Below, in pieces: positions 1-11,956 of a stretch of DNA of 64,000 nucleotides (its first letter is position 1; each line of letters starts with the position of its first letter). The notes under the pieces were generated by a model that worked only from the letters and a program-made list of their open reading frames with translations, was not told where the DNA came from and made no database searches. This DNA comes from Coix lacryma-jobi var. lacryma-jobi (taxonomy: Eukaryota > Streptophyta > Magnoliopsida > Poales > Poaceae), in assembly GCA_009763385.1 (NCBI GenBank), contig CM019831.1:82123845-82187844 (forward strand), written 5' to 3'. A program made the position numbers and the translations under genes.

Positions 1-510
1 AAGTAGAATCAAAAACCATCTCACAGAAAGCCAGAATGAGGCAAATCTCCGGGAGAGGAAAAACTGAAACGCGAAGAACACAAGAACAAAATGCGAATCG
101 ATCGGGAATTCAACTGTGTCTCAAACCCATGAGACAATAGTGAGATTACGGTCTCACTTACTCAAAATCTCCAGTACACAGAGGTATTGCTCACTCTGCG
201 GATCACAGGCAGCGAGGTATGATTAGAAAACCTAAGCGAGGGCTAAGGAAATGAGAGCTGCAAGGATAGCATGGATGGAGGGACTGACATCACTACTTAT
301 AGCCTAATACACTTAATCCCCATCTACCCCTAGTTACAAGAGCGAAGCGGCCAACCCTAGGGGTATCCCAGTCCAACTCTGCGGAGTCTTGATCTGACGG
401 CCACGCGCCTTCCTCATCCTTAGCTTCGCCTCGACGCAAGCCTCAGGATGTCGCCACGTCTTGTCTTGTCGACCACCGCGCCTTCCTCACCGATAGCTTC
501 GCCGCAACGC
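1..510 (-). repeat. Duplicated fragment of the Sire-2 3' LTR
   Basis: This stretch matches 11347-11856 and I saw no difference by eye. It is therefore a second copy of the right flank of Ath-1, placed to its left. The sequence is Sirevirus LTR in minus orientation and includes the TATA-like TATAAGTAG (minus strand, 293-301). A simple insertion cannot put the same flank on both sides, so this marks a segmental duplication. The true left end is outside the window. Confidence 0.9.
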
Positions 511-532
511 TATCGATAGCTTCTTCTTTGAG
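511..532. other. Junction filler with fold-back sequence
   Basis: These 22 bases lie between the duplicated LTR flank (ends 510) and the truncated Ath-1 copy (starts about 533). Part of the filler is the reverse complement of GAAGAAGAAGCTATCGA at 541-557, so the junction can fold into a stem of about 16 bp. The 10-mer CGATAGCTTC also occurs at both 491-500 and 516-525. Short templated filler plus microhomology is typical of template-switching or end-joining repair. Confidence 0.75.
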
Positions 533-2749
533 CCAATCACGAAGAAGAAGCTATCGACACTGTCCCAGAAAAGAAAGAAGAAAAACCTCAAGACAGTGAA
601 CCACAGGAAGTGAAGACTCAGACCAAGAAAGTATGAAAAAGTCTGCACCTCAGAGGTACAATCAATAACAACTTTCCAAACGTTTGGCATACCTTGGGAG
701 GTCTAAACCAAGGGAAGGTTCGGTTCGTCGGACCTAAATATCCGAACCTTCGCCAAAAGGTAAGAATCGGTAGTTATCCTCATATTTATTTTCCTGCATA
801 TTTCTCATATTTCATTCTTAGTTATTTATTGCATCATCATATTTAATCATTGCATCATCATATTTAATTCACAAACATTTTAATTTCTGCATTGCATTAG
901 AAAAGAAAATAAAAATATTGCATTTGTTACACTACATCATAAACCATGAAGCCTCATGTGAATAATTCTATGGTGTGTAAAAACCCACAGAAATGTTCAC
1001 CGTGGTGTCATATAAAAAAATATAATAATACTAAAAATAAATATGCATGCATTCATCCTGTGCATTTTCTCCTGCATCATATAAAAATATAAAATACAAA
1101 AATATTGAGAAAGAGATCTTATTGAAATTCTAGACAACTAAGGCTTAAGTGGCCAACCACTAACGCTTAATCTGTTCCACAAGTCTTGTTGTCTATTTGA
1201 GTTTCACAGGATTGAAAGACCAAGAAAAGCTAACGAGCAAGTGAATGCTCCATCTACTGTTGGAGCACTATTTCAACAACCATCAACATCAATCAAGCTC
1301 TAATAAAGGAAGGACATATCCACTGCCAGTCTGCTACATTACAAGATCGAACGACTACGTCGACATTCAGCTTGGGGGAAGGCATCCCCATGTATCCACG
1401 TAAGTACCTTTATCCTCTTAAGTTTTTCATTCTATAAATAAATTCAAAACACCAAAAATATGTGAGCACATGAAGGCTCACCCCTAAAAAGAAAAGAACA
1501 AAAATATGTGGGCACATGAAGGCTCACCGTTAATTAAAAAAGAGACAAAAATATATGGGCACATGAAGGCTCAACACTAGTAAGGGAACCAGCTTGGGGG
1601 AGACGCACCCCCATTATCTTCGCGATTCAGGTATGTCTTTATTATTACTACTACTACTATTATTAGCTTTATCTTAAAGTGTGTTAGATTAAATAAATAA
1701 AATAGTGTGTCTAGTTTGTTTTAAGGAGTTGATGACTAAAGAAGAACCCTCTCTCTCTAATCTTTTGCATGGAAATGATGAATAGTTGCTCTATCTAATT
1801 TCTTTCAAGTACCTAGCCTTCAAAGCATGAGTTCTCCTAATTAGTAATGATGCCTTAAAGTAAAATTAAATACATAGATGGCAAATACTTAATCTAAGGT
1901 CTAGGTAATTGGGATATGATATGTGATGATCTGAGCTGCTATTATCTTGTTCTAAACAACACTAAAGTTCCGGAGATTTCTAAATATTAATATGACTAAT
2001 AATTGCATTGAGTTAAGTTAAGCTTTGTGACCCTGTGAGATGTTATTTTGCCATTGAATTGAGATCACTTACACATTTCATCCATCTTCCGCATAAATGC
2101 TCATAATTATCTGTTGCTACCCTCTTATAAGTTTGTTGGAAGCATGTGGCTATTAAAAAAAGAAAAAAAAGAGAAAAGAAAAAAAGGAAAGATCCGAGGA
2201 AATAAAAAGAGACAAGTGTCCGAAACCTCATAAAGATAGATCCCGGGGAAATAAAAAGGGACAAGTGTCCGGAACCTCGAAAAAAAAATGTCAGAAAAAA
2301 AAATGGGCACATGCCCGACAGTAGAATTAGCCTGATAGCCATATGTCTCTGATAGACAGAAGAGAGTGAATATATTCAAAAGAGCATTCGACTCCATTTT
2401 TCCATACACATGCACTTCTTGATTCAATGGTTGGTTGACTTTCTCTTTGGATTCATTGTTTAATTTGACAACATATGTATTAAAACTTTTAAAAATTAAT
2501 TAAAACTCTGGGATAAAGGTAAAGTGAAAGAACTAGAGACATAGTGCTTGATTTGATCGTTCAATCTCTCAATTATTCAAGATCTAAGGTAAGAGTAATA
2601 AGCCCCATGAAGAATAACATGATATGTTTCGGAGAATTTTTGTTTAACAGCAGGTATACTTGTTGGAAGTAAAGATATTGTAGCAACTCCTAATCCATTA
2701 TTGAGATTGGCTTTGCTCAGGACTAGCAAAGGTTAAGCTTGGGGGAACT
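533..2749 (+). mobile_element. Truncated duplicate of the Ath-1 3' internal region
   Basis: It aligns base for base with 7435-9651 at an offset of 6902. I noticed one difference, T at 1008 against G at 7910. The copy starts inside the degenerate protease-like region and runs through non-coding sequence to the polypurine tract at about 2730-2749 (AAGCTTGGGGGAAC), directly before an LTR. It is an internal region without its own 5' LTR, so it is half of a former LTR-internal-LTR-internal-LTR array. No intact coding sequence is present. Confidence 0.88.
1457..1576 (+). repeat. Three diverged tandem repeats with GTGAGC/GCTCAC hairpins
   Basis: The unit is roughly 40-55 bp, A-rich, and contains a GTGAGC or GTGGGC half, an 8-base ACATGAAG spacer and a GCTCAC half. 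Each unit could form a 6-bp stem, with a G-T wobble in the GTGGGC version. An equivalent array is at 8359-8478, and Ath-2 has four units at about 42684-42845, so copy number varies between elements. Confidence 0.6.
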
Positions 2750-3091
2750 TGTTGACGCTCACTAATGCTCATAATTAACCATCCACTATTGCATGAAATG
2801 ACACTAAATGAATCACAAAGCATAGTTGTAGGGTTTGAAACTAACAAGTTCCATGAGTTTTGGTGCTCTCACTTGTTTTGTAGGACATTCATGTTTTTAC
2901 TATATAAAAGTATCTCAAGTGATGAATTGGAGTGCACCATTGCGAAGAGCTCGTTGAGACGATCGAAACGGACATATCATTTGCTATATTCGAAGTCCCG
3001 GCTGAAAAGATATTAATTTCGTAACGAAATCTGCAAAAGAAGGATCTAGAAGACACCACGAGGCGGCCCACCACGTGGGTCCACTGGGCCA

Positions 3092-3126
3092 GACCGACCG
3101 GTCCCACTTGGAGACCGACCGGTCGG
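3092..3126. promoter_or_regulatory. GACCGACCGGTC palindromes upstream of the Ath LTR TATA
   Basis: Two sites, GACCGACCGGTC (3092-3103) and the perfect palindrome CCGACCGGTCGG (3115-3126), lie about 160-190 bp before the TATA box. Counterparts occur in every Ath LTR of the window (about 9994, 13439, 36903, 46295). The position suggests a promoter element, but the binding factor is unknown. Confidence 0.5.
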
Positions 3127-3285
3127 CCACGGAGGTTGTTTCGCCTCCGCCTTCTGGAACCTTCTTCCACCGCCTCCTAGGATGCATCTCCACCGTCCCT
3201 AAAGTCGGTTTGATCCAACGGTGGGCGATAAACGTGACGCGGATCGATGACATGGCGATTCCTTGCCCCCTACTCCACCTCGGGC

Positions 3286-3292
3286 TATATAA
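3286..3292 (+). promoter_or_regulatory. TATA box of Ath-1 LTR
   Basis: TATATAA sits in the context CGGGCTATATAAGC. The same box is present at 10188-10194, 37057-37063 and 46449-46455, so the boundary between U3 and R lies shortly downstream. Confidence 0.7.
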
Positions 3293-4188
3293 GCAGCCCC
3301 AGACCCCCCTCTCCAGGCATCTCCATCTTCATTATTCATCTCCACATCAGAAACTAGGGTTTCAATTAGAAGTAGAGGTCCCTCTAGATGAATCTCTTCT
3401 AGTTCATCTAGAATTAGATCTAGTTCATCTAGTTGTAATCAAGAGCCAGCTATCAAGTAGAAGACTAGTTACCCCTCTAGTTTAGGTTTAGAACCTAGTC
3501 TTATATTAGAACTAGAAGAGAGAGAGAGAGAGGAAGAGATCAAGAAGGAGCTCCAGCCTATCGGATCAACTTCTTCATCTTGTACATGTGGATTCAAGTT
3601 CTTTGTCAACTTGCTTCAATGATTGTTTCGGTAATCAACATCTATATTTAAGTTTGAGCTATTGTTCTTATTATTCTTAAGGTTTAATGACTCTCTTTTG
3701 AGTACTTTAATTCTAGTCGCTCTAGAGTTAGAGTAGTTGGATAGTGTAAGCGTGGCGCTTAGACTTGATAGCTCATATTTACCTCCTATAACGCCGGTAG
3801 TAGTGGTTGTTCGCAAGGGTGACTCTTATAGCCTTGTTGATTCTTCTATAGTCCACTTACCCGTGTGTAGGCTCGGTAGGATTATACATTTGCATAAAAG
3901 AATCATACTCTGTTTGTGACCTTTTATGGCAATTTCCCCACTAAGAATAATATAAGCATATCACCCTTAAGTTGGATTTAGATAACCTTAGTGATCCCCT
4001 CTATGCTTTTAGCTTCTCCGTCCTTATTAGCTACTCAGGGGTTATATTCTTTGAGACTTAACACTATCCGTTCCTTTGGGTTCAATATTAAAACTAGGTT
4101 ACTCCGGTGAAGTGCTACATCGGTAGATTTTATCTGTGCGCTTGCGGATAAAGTAGAGTGTGCGTTAATTTATACCAACAAGCATTTC

Positions 4189-4206
4189 TGGCACCGTTGC
4201 CGGGGA
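4189..4206 (+). other. Primer binding site of Ath-1 (tRNA-Asp type)
   Basis: TGGCACCGTTGCCGGGGA matches, with one mismatch, the complement of the 3' end of plant tRNA-Asp (…CCCCGGCAACGGCGCCA). It begins 9 bases after the LTR end, an offset that recurs in Ath-2. Confidence 0.85.
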
Positions 4207-7155
4207 ATGGTAGATCATCTTAAGTCTTAGTCTAACCTTGTAATCATACTTTTATCTTTTCCTTTTGTCCCAATCTTTTCATTATTTTTGTTTTCATTCT
4301 TATGAATGTTGTTTTTGAATTCCACTCTTATCTATCACTACCCCATGAGAAAGCTATAACCAGTAGAATCCTTTTACCCTATCATAACATCTGGTTATTA
4401 GCTATGCCTACCTTTCTGTTGCACTGAGCATAGAAATATAATTGTGAAAATATTCCTTCGGGTATTCTTGTCACTAACCTTTCTAGGTCTGGAGAAGAAA
4501 AGAACAAAGGAACAACAAACACAAGGTATGTCCAACCTATCATCATGCAACATTGAATTACATTCGTCCAATCTTGATTTGTGCAAAATCCAAGCTTGGG
4601 GAATAGACTTTCTAAGAACATCTCTTGCCATGTTGCTATATTGGTTGTCCCTACCTTTAAGATGTGCTCATCATACTCTTCCATCACCATCTGAGTAAAT
4701 CTCTATAATGCTTTCATATTACCTTTATTTGCTATAGTATATGTTTAGGTTTGAAGTACTTTCATACATCTCTTAAATGAAGCATGGTACCTAGTTTAGG
4801 AGTGGGTGATCTTGCTTTCAAAGGCCTTTTAATTTAAGCATGCTTAGGTTAGAATGCCCTCTTAAATCAAATTAGACGTGGTCTCTAGGTTAGTTTTTGA
4901 GCTGATAATATGATATAGTGGATATTGGATATTTTGTTGGACTAACCCCTGCAGAAAAACTTTCATTATTAATTTGGGAAAGTCCGGAGATGAACTCACA
5001 CTGGAGATGAAGCAAGGCGTACAATGAACTTCAACAACTCTTGCACAATGAAGACTCAGCTCATTCATCATGGATGAAAGAACTGTGAGTATCAAAGTTT
5101 ATTTATTTTGTCTTCTACTGCAAGTTATATTTTGCCTTGAATCATGTTAAAGTGCAGCCAACACATGAAATACTAGTCTATGCTAAAGTAATCCTAAAAA
5201 TATCTTTTATTAGCATAGATGCAAAATACATAAGTTATGGATAACAACCCATGTTTCAAATTATTGCTATCCTTCGGGTATATATGTCCACTAACATTAC
5301 GCAGGAGAGAGATTTTGTTCATCCATGGTTTGGTCTGAACAATGAAGATCCAAAACTCAAACCATAGACACACAAACCTACTCTCAGATCACAAATGGCG
5401 CTAGCCTAGCTTTGAGTCTTGCTTAGGCGCTGATGACAAACAGGATGCAACTTACCTCAAATGAGACAACCTATGCCTGCAATCATCATTGTCCAAGACA
5501 TCAAGACAAGAAGTGGGAAGTTATCCTCTTTTCTAATCAAGAGCTAGCTTGGCAGACAAGATGGTACCACTACAACAATAGCAAGATCTACAAGTCAAAC
5601 ACATGAACATGTTGTTGGAAGTCCATCTACATCACAAGCCAGCCTGGGGAGACAATTCTGTTGTCTAGATGTGTTTGACAATCAAAGGGAGGAAGGAGAA
5701 ACCCAACTTCAAACATATTGATCTCCTACCCACCACTTTGATCAATACAAACCACTAGATGCTATCCCAGTTGAGAAGAAGAATATGATCCACCACTCAT
5801 TCTTGGAAGATCGTTCTTGAACACCATCAATTCTATCATCTTTGCCAGACCTGGAGAAGTCAACTTTTGGATCTTTCGCTGCATCTTCAACATCTACATC
5901 ACTTATGAGCAGCCAAAGAGAACCAAGAGAAGACGTCGAAGGGAGAACCAACTGCCAAGAATTGAGGAGGGCATCATGAAGGATGAAGCCACTGCACCAT
6001 AAGAGTTAGAAGATGGAGAGATAGTACCTGAGCCAGCAAATCAAGAAAAACAGCCAATAAGATCTCCATCATCTAGACACTGTTGAGAGAACAAGTCTCA
6101 GTTGTGACACTAAGAGACAATGACTATCATGGAAGCACTCGAGTAACAGCCCTAACTTCAAGTCTCTTATCAACCCAATGATTAAAGGAAAACAAGAAAG
6201 GTTGACAAGAGAACTGTCCCTACATCCTCAGTGTATAGAATTAAGACAAGAAAGAGAGAGGATCCTAGTCAGCATACTCGAGGAACAATGCGCCTTCACT
6301 GACAAGTCGGCACGAGAGAAGGAAGCTCGATACCTCTAAAGATGATTCCACTGTGATCTTCCTCCTCTCAATCACACTGTGAGACAAACAAGAGAAGACA
6401 AGCTATTCGTAAACAACAACTAGCTAGACAAGAGAAGCTTCCACAAGGTGGTTCAGAACAATCACTCTCCAATGACAAAGTAACATTTCAAGGTAAGTAA
6501 CCATCACTTTAAAAGCTTCTTCTTGATTCTAGTATGAACATAAATAAAGAACTAAACATGTTTAAGTTGCACCTCACTTGATCCAACCTAATCAACTCAA
6601 CATGTTTAGTCCTTTAAACTTAGCTTTACTTTCTTGAATCTCACTGTCTTAACTAAATGAGCTAAAATGTTGTGCATCTAACCTTTGGAAGATGATATAT
6701 CTCAATTATGAAAAGATCAACACTTTATGCATAGATTATCCTTCCTTGGGTTAAGTAATTTGATCTGTTAAATATTTTAAGATACTACTTTCATGCTCAT
6801 CCTCTGATCCTATCACTCATATTAAGATTGAATAGAACACATAAACCAAAAGTTTATCTTGTGCAATGTGCCTAAGGTTAGAGGAGAATAAACAAAACTT
6901 TTGGTTCTGTTGGTGTTTTTCCACCAATAGAGCCCATGCACTTGATCTCTACCTTGTCTTTATGAGCAGGACACACTCTTGAGCAAAGCAAGGTGAAGTC
7001 ACTCCCAAATTCTACAGAGTGAAGGTCCTAGATCTACAAGAACATGCACACTAAGCGAGATGCTGTCAGCGTCCACAATTAACACTTCACTTCAAACTGC
7101 TGGACGAACAAATGACATGAGTGACACCATATCAAGAGGCATAAACAAGAAGGAA
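4207..7155 (+). other. Ath-1 internal region without recognisable genes
   Basis: About 2.9 kb of AT-rich sequence follows the primer site. Only short frames of 60-100 codons occur and none resembles a gag domain that I can name. The stretch 5790-6090 is Lys/Glu-rich when translated and has a counterpart in Ath-2 (about 40170-40465), so it may be a decayed gag, but this is a guess. AGCTTGGGG-type motifs recur. I see no promoter or RNA gene. Confidence 0.5.
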
Positions 7156-7538
7156 TGATGGCAGACATCGTAGTCAGAATTAGAGGTCATGAAGTCCCCA
7201 CAGACTTTTTGATCCTCGACATGAGAAGACGATGATGTCCACCTCATCCTAGGAAGACCATTCCTCTACGCTACCAGTACAATCATCTACAAGAGTAAAT
7301 CCATTTTCACTTTCCTGGAGAAAAGGCACGATGCAACTTCATCAACTACATGCCCAATGAAGCACTCAAGAAGAACAGAAGTGAAAGACGCCGCTCTCAA
7401 TGTCAAAGAAGACAAGCTATCAAGAATGGAGAGGCCAATCACGAAGAAGAAGCTATCGACACTGTCCCAGAAAAGAAAGAAGAAAAACCTCAAGACAGTG
7501 AACCACAGGAAGTGAAGACTCAGACCAAGAAAGTATGA
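7156..7538 (+). pseudogene. Degenerate retroviral-type protease C-terminal remnant (Ath-1)
   Basis: The region is collinear with the 140-codon frame at 41525-41947 in Ath-2, where the translation contains LILRRPFLYATSAII, close to the ILGRPFL motif near the end of plant Ty3/gypsy proteases. In Ath-1 a small deletion near 7222-7230 shifts the frame, so only the basic, Glu-rich tail (from 7350) reads openly. The catalytic D-S/T-G motif is absent in both copies. It cannot be an active protease. This assignment rests on one motif. Confidence 0.5.
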
Positions 7539-9630
7539 AAAAGTCTGCACCTCAGAGGTACAATCAATAACAACTTTCCAAACGTTTGGCATACCTTGGG
7601 AGGTCTAAACCAAGGGAAGGTTCGGTTCGTCGGACCTAAATATCCGAACCTTCGCCAAAAGGTAAGAATCGGTAGTTATCCTCATATTTATTTTCCTGCA
7701 TATTTCTCATATTTCATTCTTAGTTATTTATTGCATCATCATATTTAATCATTGCATCATCATATTTAATTCACAAACATTTTAATTTCTGCATTGCATT
7801 AGAAAAGAAAATAAAAATATTGCATTTGTTACACTACATCATAAACCATGAAGCCTCATGTGAATAATTCTATGGTGTGTAAAAACCCACAGAAATGTTC
7901 ACCGTGGTGGCATATAAAAAAATATAATAATACTAAAAATAAATATGCATGCATTCATCCTGTGCATTTTCTCCTGCATCATATAAAAATATAAAATACA
8001 AAAATATTGAGAAAGAGATCTTATTGAAATTCTAGACAACTAAGGCTTAAGTGGCCAACCACTAACGCTTAATCTGTTCCACAAGTCTTGTTGTCTATTT
8101 GAGTTTCACAGGATTGAAAGACCAAGAAAAGCTAACGAGCAAGTGAATGCTCCATCTACTGTTGGAGCACTATTTCAACAACCATCAACATCAATCAAGC
8201 TCTAATAAAGGAAGGACATATCCACTGCCAGTCTGCTACATTACAAGATCGAACGACTACGTCGACATTCAGCTTGGGGGAAGGCATCCCCATGTATCCA
8301 CGTAAGTACCTTTATCCTCTTAAGTTTTTCATTCTATAAATAAATTCAAAACACCAAAAATATGTGAGCACATGAAGGCTCACCCCTAAAAAGAAAAGAA
8401 CAAAAATATGTGGGCACATGAAGGCTCACCGTTAATTAAAAAAGAGACAAAAATATATGGGCACATGAAGGCTCAACACTAGTAAGGGAACCAGCTTGGG
8501 GGAGACGCACCCCCATTATCTTCGCGATTCAGGTATGTCTTTATTATTACTACTACTACTATTATTAGCTTTATCTTAAAGTGTGTTAGATTAAATAAAT
8601 AAAATAGTGTGTCTAGTTTGTTTTAAGGAGTTGATGACTAAAGAAGAACCCTCTCTCTCTAATCTTTTGCATGGAAATGATGAATAGTTGCTCTATCTAA
8701 TTTCTTTCAAGTACCTAGCCTTCAAAGCATGAGTTCTCCTAATTAGTAATGATGCCTTAAAGTAAAATTAAATACATAGATGGCAAATACTTAATCTAAG
8801 GTCTAGGTAATTGGGATATGATATGTGATGATCTGAGCTGCTATTATCTTGTTCTAAACAACACTAAAGTTCCGGAGATTTCTAAATATTAATATGACTA
8901 ATAATTGCATTGAGTTAAGTTAAGCTTTGTGACCCTGTGAGATGTTATTTTGCCATTGAATTGAGATCACTTACACATTTCATCCATCTTCCGCATAAAT
9001 GCTCATAATTATCTGTTGCTACCCTCTTATAAGTTTGTTGGAAGCATGTGGCTATTAAAAAAAGAAAAAAAAGAGAAAAGAAAAAAAGGAAAGATCCGAG
9101 GAAATAAAAAGAGACAAGTGTCCGAAACCTCATAAAGATAGATCCCGGGGAAATAAAAAGGGACAAGTGTCCGGAACCTCGAAAAAAAAATGTCAGAAAA
9201 AAAAATGGGCACATGCCCGACAGTAGAATTAGCCTGATAGCCATATGTCTCTGATAGACAGAAGAGAGTGAATATATTCAAAAGAGCATTCGACTCCATT
9301 TTTCCATACACATGCACTTCTTGATTCAATGGTTGGTTGACTTTCTCTTTGGATTCATTGTTTAATTTGACAACATATGTATTAAAACTTTTAAAAATTA
9401 ATTAAAACTCTGGGATAAAGGTAAAGTGAAAGAACTAGAGACATAGTGCTTGATTTGATCGTTCAATCTCTCAATTATTCAAGATCTAAGGTAAGAGTAA
9501 TAAGCCCCATGAAGAATAACATGATATGTTTCGGAGAATTTTTGTTTAACAGCAGGTATACTTGTTGGAAGTAAAGATATTGTAGCAACTCCTAATCCAT
9601 TATTGAGATTGGCTTTGCTCAGGACTAGCA

Positions 9631-9651
9631 AAGGTTAAGCTTGGGGGAACT
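9631..9651 (+). other. Polypurine tract of Ath-1
   Basis: A purine-rich AAGCTTGGGGGAA run ends directly before the 3' LTR at 9652. The same run precedes the LTRs at 2750 and 46018, which is the expected place for the plus-strand primer. Confidence 0.7.
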
Positions 9652-11086
9652 TGTTGACGCTCACTAATGCTCATAATTAACCATCCACTATTGCATGAAA
9701 TGACACTAAATGAATCACAAAGCATAGTTGTAGGGTTTGAAACTAACAAGTTCCATGAGTTTTGGTGCTCTCACTTGTTTTGTAGGACATTCATGTTTTT
9801 ACTATATAAAAGTATCTCAAGTGATGAATTGGAGTGCACCATTGCGAAGAGCTCGTTGAGACGATCGAAACGGACATATCATTTGCTATATTCGAAGTCC
9901 CGGCTGAAAAGATATTAATTTCGTAACGAAATCTGCAAAAGAAGGATCTAGAAGACACCACGAGGCGGCCCACCACGTGGGTCCACTGGGCCAGACCGAC
10001 CGGTCCCACTTGGAGACCGACCGGTCGGCCACGGAGGTTGTTTCGCCTCCGCCTTCTGGAACCTTCTTCCACCGCCTCCTAGGATGCATCTCCACCGTCC
10101 CTAAAGTCGGTTTGATCCAACGGTGGGCGATAAACGTGACGCGGATCGATGACATGGCGATTCCTTGCCCCCTACTCCACCTCGGGCTATATAAGCAGCC
10201 CCAGACCCCCCTCTCCAGGCATCTCCATCTTCATTATTCATCTCCACATCAGAAACTAGGGTTTCAATTAGAAGTAGAGGTCCCTCTAGATGAATCTCTT
10301 CTAGTTCATCTAGAATTAGATCTAGTTCATCTAGTTGTAATCAAGAGCCAGCTATCAAGTAGAAGACTAGTTACCCCTCTAGTTTAGGTTTAGAACCTAG
10401 TCTTATATTAGAACTAGAAGAGAGAGAGAGAGAGAGAGAGGAAGAGATCAAGAAGGAGCTCCGGTCTGTCGGATCAACTTCTTCATCTTGTACCTATGGA
10501 TTCAAGTTCTTCGTCAACTTGCTTCAACGATTGTTTCGGTAATCAACATCTATATTTAAGTTTGAGCTATTGTTCTTATTATTCTTAAGGTTTAATGACT
10601 CTTTTGAGTACTTTAATTCTAGTCGCTCTAGAGTTAGAGTAGTTGGATAGTGTAAGCGTGGCGCTTAGACTTGATAGCTCATATTTACCTCCTATAACGC
10701 CGGTAGTAGTGGTTATTCGCAAGGGTGACTCTTATAGCCTTGTTGATTCTTCTATAGTCCACTTACCCGTGTGTAGGCTCGGTAGGATTATAAATTTGCA
10801 TAAAAGAATCATACTCTGTTTGTGACCTTTTATGGCAATTTCCCCACTAAGAATAATATAAGCATATCACTCTTAAGTTGGATTTAGATAACCTTAGTGA
10901 TCCCCTCTATGCTTTTAGCTTCTCTGTCCTTATTAGCTCCTCAAGGGTTATATTCTTTGAGACTTAACACTATCCGTTCCTTTGGGTTCGATATTAAAAC
11001 TGGGTTACTCCGGTGAAGTGCTACATCGGTAGATTTTATCTGTGCGCTTGCGGATAAAGTAGAGTGTGCGTTAATTTATACCAACA
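9652..11086 (+). mobile_element. 3' LTR of Ath-1
   Basis: This LTR starts TGTTGACGC and ends ATACCAACA, and is 1435 bp long. The AG microsatellite near 10420-10440 is 8 bp longer than in the 2750-4180 LTR. The right flank GCGGATCAAACTC belongs to the Sire-2 LTR. The TATA box is at 10188-10194. Confidence 0.9.
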
Positions 11087-11956
11087 GCGGATCAAACTCA
11101 AAATCGAATCAACCTTCACCAAATCGAAAGGGCCTTCGATCAAACTTCTCCCAAGTGTTCTTCTACGTATTGGGGTTCTAATCCTAAGAAATCATCGCAC
11201 CAAACCAAGTCAAATACGAGAATCTGAAGAACACTAGAAAAGGGGGAAGAACGAACGCGATTTCTGCCCGATCTATGTCCTCATGAGGTTAGAGGAGAAA
11301 TCCTTCAGTGGAAAGAATGATCTCATGACATAGAACAATCTGATTCAAGTAGAATCAAAAACCATCTCACAGAAAGCCAGAATGAGGCAAATCTCCGGGA
11401 GAGGAAAAACTGAAACGCGAAGAACACAAGAACAAAATGCGAATCGATCGGGAATTCAACTGTGTCTCAAACCCATGAGACAATAGTGAGATTACGGTCT
11501 CACTTACTCAAAATCTCCAGTACACAGAGGTATTGCTCACTCTGCGGATCACAGGCAGCGAGGTATGATTAGAAAACCTAAGCGAGGGCTAAGGAAATGA
11601 GAGCTGCAAGGATAGCATGGATGGAGGGACTGACATCACTACTTATAGCCTAATACACTTAATCCCCATCTACCCCTAGTTACAAGAGCGAAGCGGCCAA
11701 CCCTAGGGGTATCCCAGTCCAACTCTGCGGAGTCTTGATCTGACGGCCACGCGCCTTCCTCATCCTTAGCTTCGCCTCGACGCAAGCCTCAGGATGTCGC
11801 CACGTCTTGTCTTGTCGACCACCGCGCCTTCCTCACCGATAGCTTCGCCGCAACGCAAGCCTCTCGACGCCGCCACGCGTCGACCGTCCTTTTGGACCTC
11901 CCCCCGGTTTTGAGGCTAAAACTGGGAAACCAGTCCTCAGGCTGAGTTTTGTGGCC
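11087..11956 (-). mobile_element. Sire-2 3' LTR, part 1
   Basis: Minus-oriented Sirevirus LTR, homologous to 62990-63900 with clear divergence. It carries a TATA-like TATAAGTAG (minus strand, 11639-11647) and one complete U3 stem-loop at 11903-11926 (stem CCCGGTTT/AAACTGGG, loop TGAGGCTA, one G-T wobble). It is broken on the left by Ath-1 and on the right by an Ath solo LTR that landed in the loop of the next stem-loop. Bases 11347-11856 are duplicated at 1-510. Confidence 0.85.

Larger units (their letters stand above)
2750..4180 (+). mobile_element. LTR of Athila-type element Ath-1 (chimeric)
   Basis: The LTR runs from TGTTGACGCTC to ATACCAACA, with the short inverted end TGTTG/CAACA. A polypurine tract lies before it and a tRNA-Asp primer site after it, so it serves as 3' LTR to the left and 5' LTR to the right. 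Its first ~780 bp are essentially identical to 9652-10430. After the AG microsatellite near 3520-3540, I count about 15 differences over ~630 bp from the other LTR. That step is expected if it joined the left part of a 3' LTR to the right part of a 5' LTR. A TATA box lies at 3286-3292. Confidence 0.88.
2750..11086 (+). mobile_element. Ath-1, Athila-type non-autonomous LTR retrotransposon
   Basis: The element has two LTRs (2750-4180, 9652-11086), a tRNA-Asp primer site and a polypurine tract, with about 5.5 kb between the LTRs. I see no reverse transcriptase or integrase. The only recognisable coding remnant is a protease-like fragment near 7156-7538. The primer site and LTR form fit the Athila/Tat branch of Ty3/gypsy, which is family knowledge. 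It sits in the Sire-2 3' LTR. No target-site duplication can be checked because the original left LTR is outside the window or lost. Confidence 0.85.

Noticed and set aside
3075..3485. 136-codon frame in the Ath LTR and its duplicate at 9977-10387
   Set aside because: It spans U3, the TATA box and the transcription start region of the LTR, which is not a coding position. Its identity in both copies only reflects the recent duplication.
4189..4206. tRNA-Asp gene
   Set aside because: Only about 18 bases match the complement of the tRNA 3' end and they lie directly after an LTR, so it is a primer binding site.
1..11856. The duplication as an assembly artefact
   Set aside because: Not fully excluded. 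The templated filler, the single-base difference and the LTR divergence step are easier to explain by real recombination, so I kept it as biological with a read-level check proposed.
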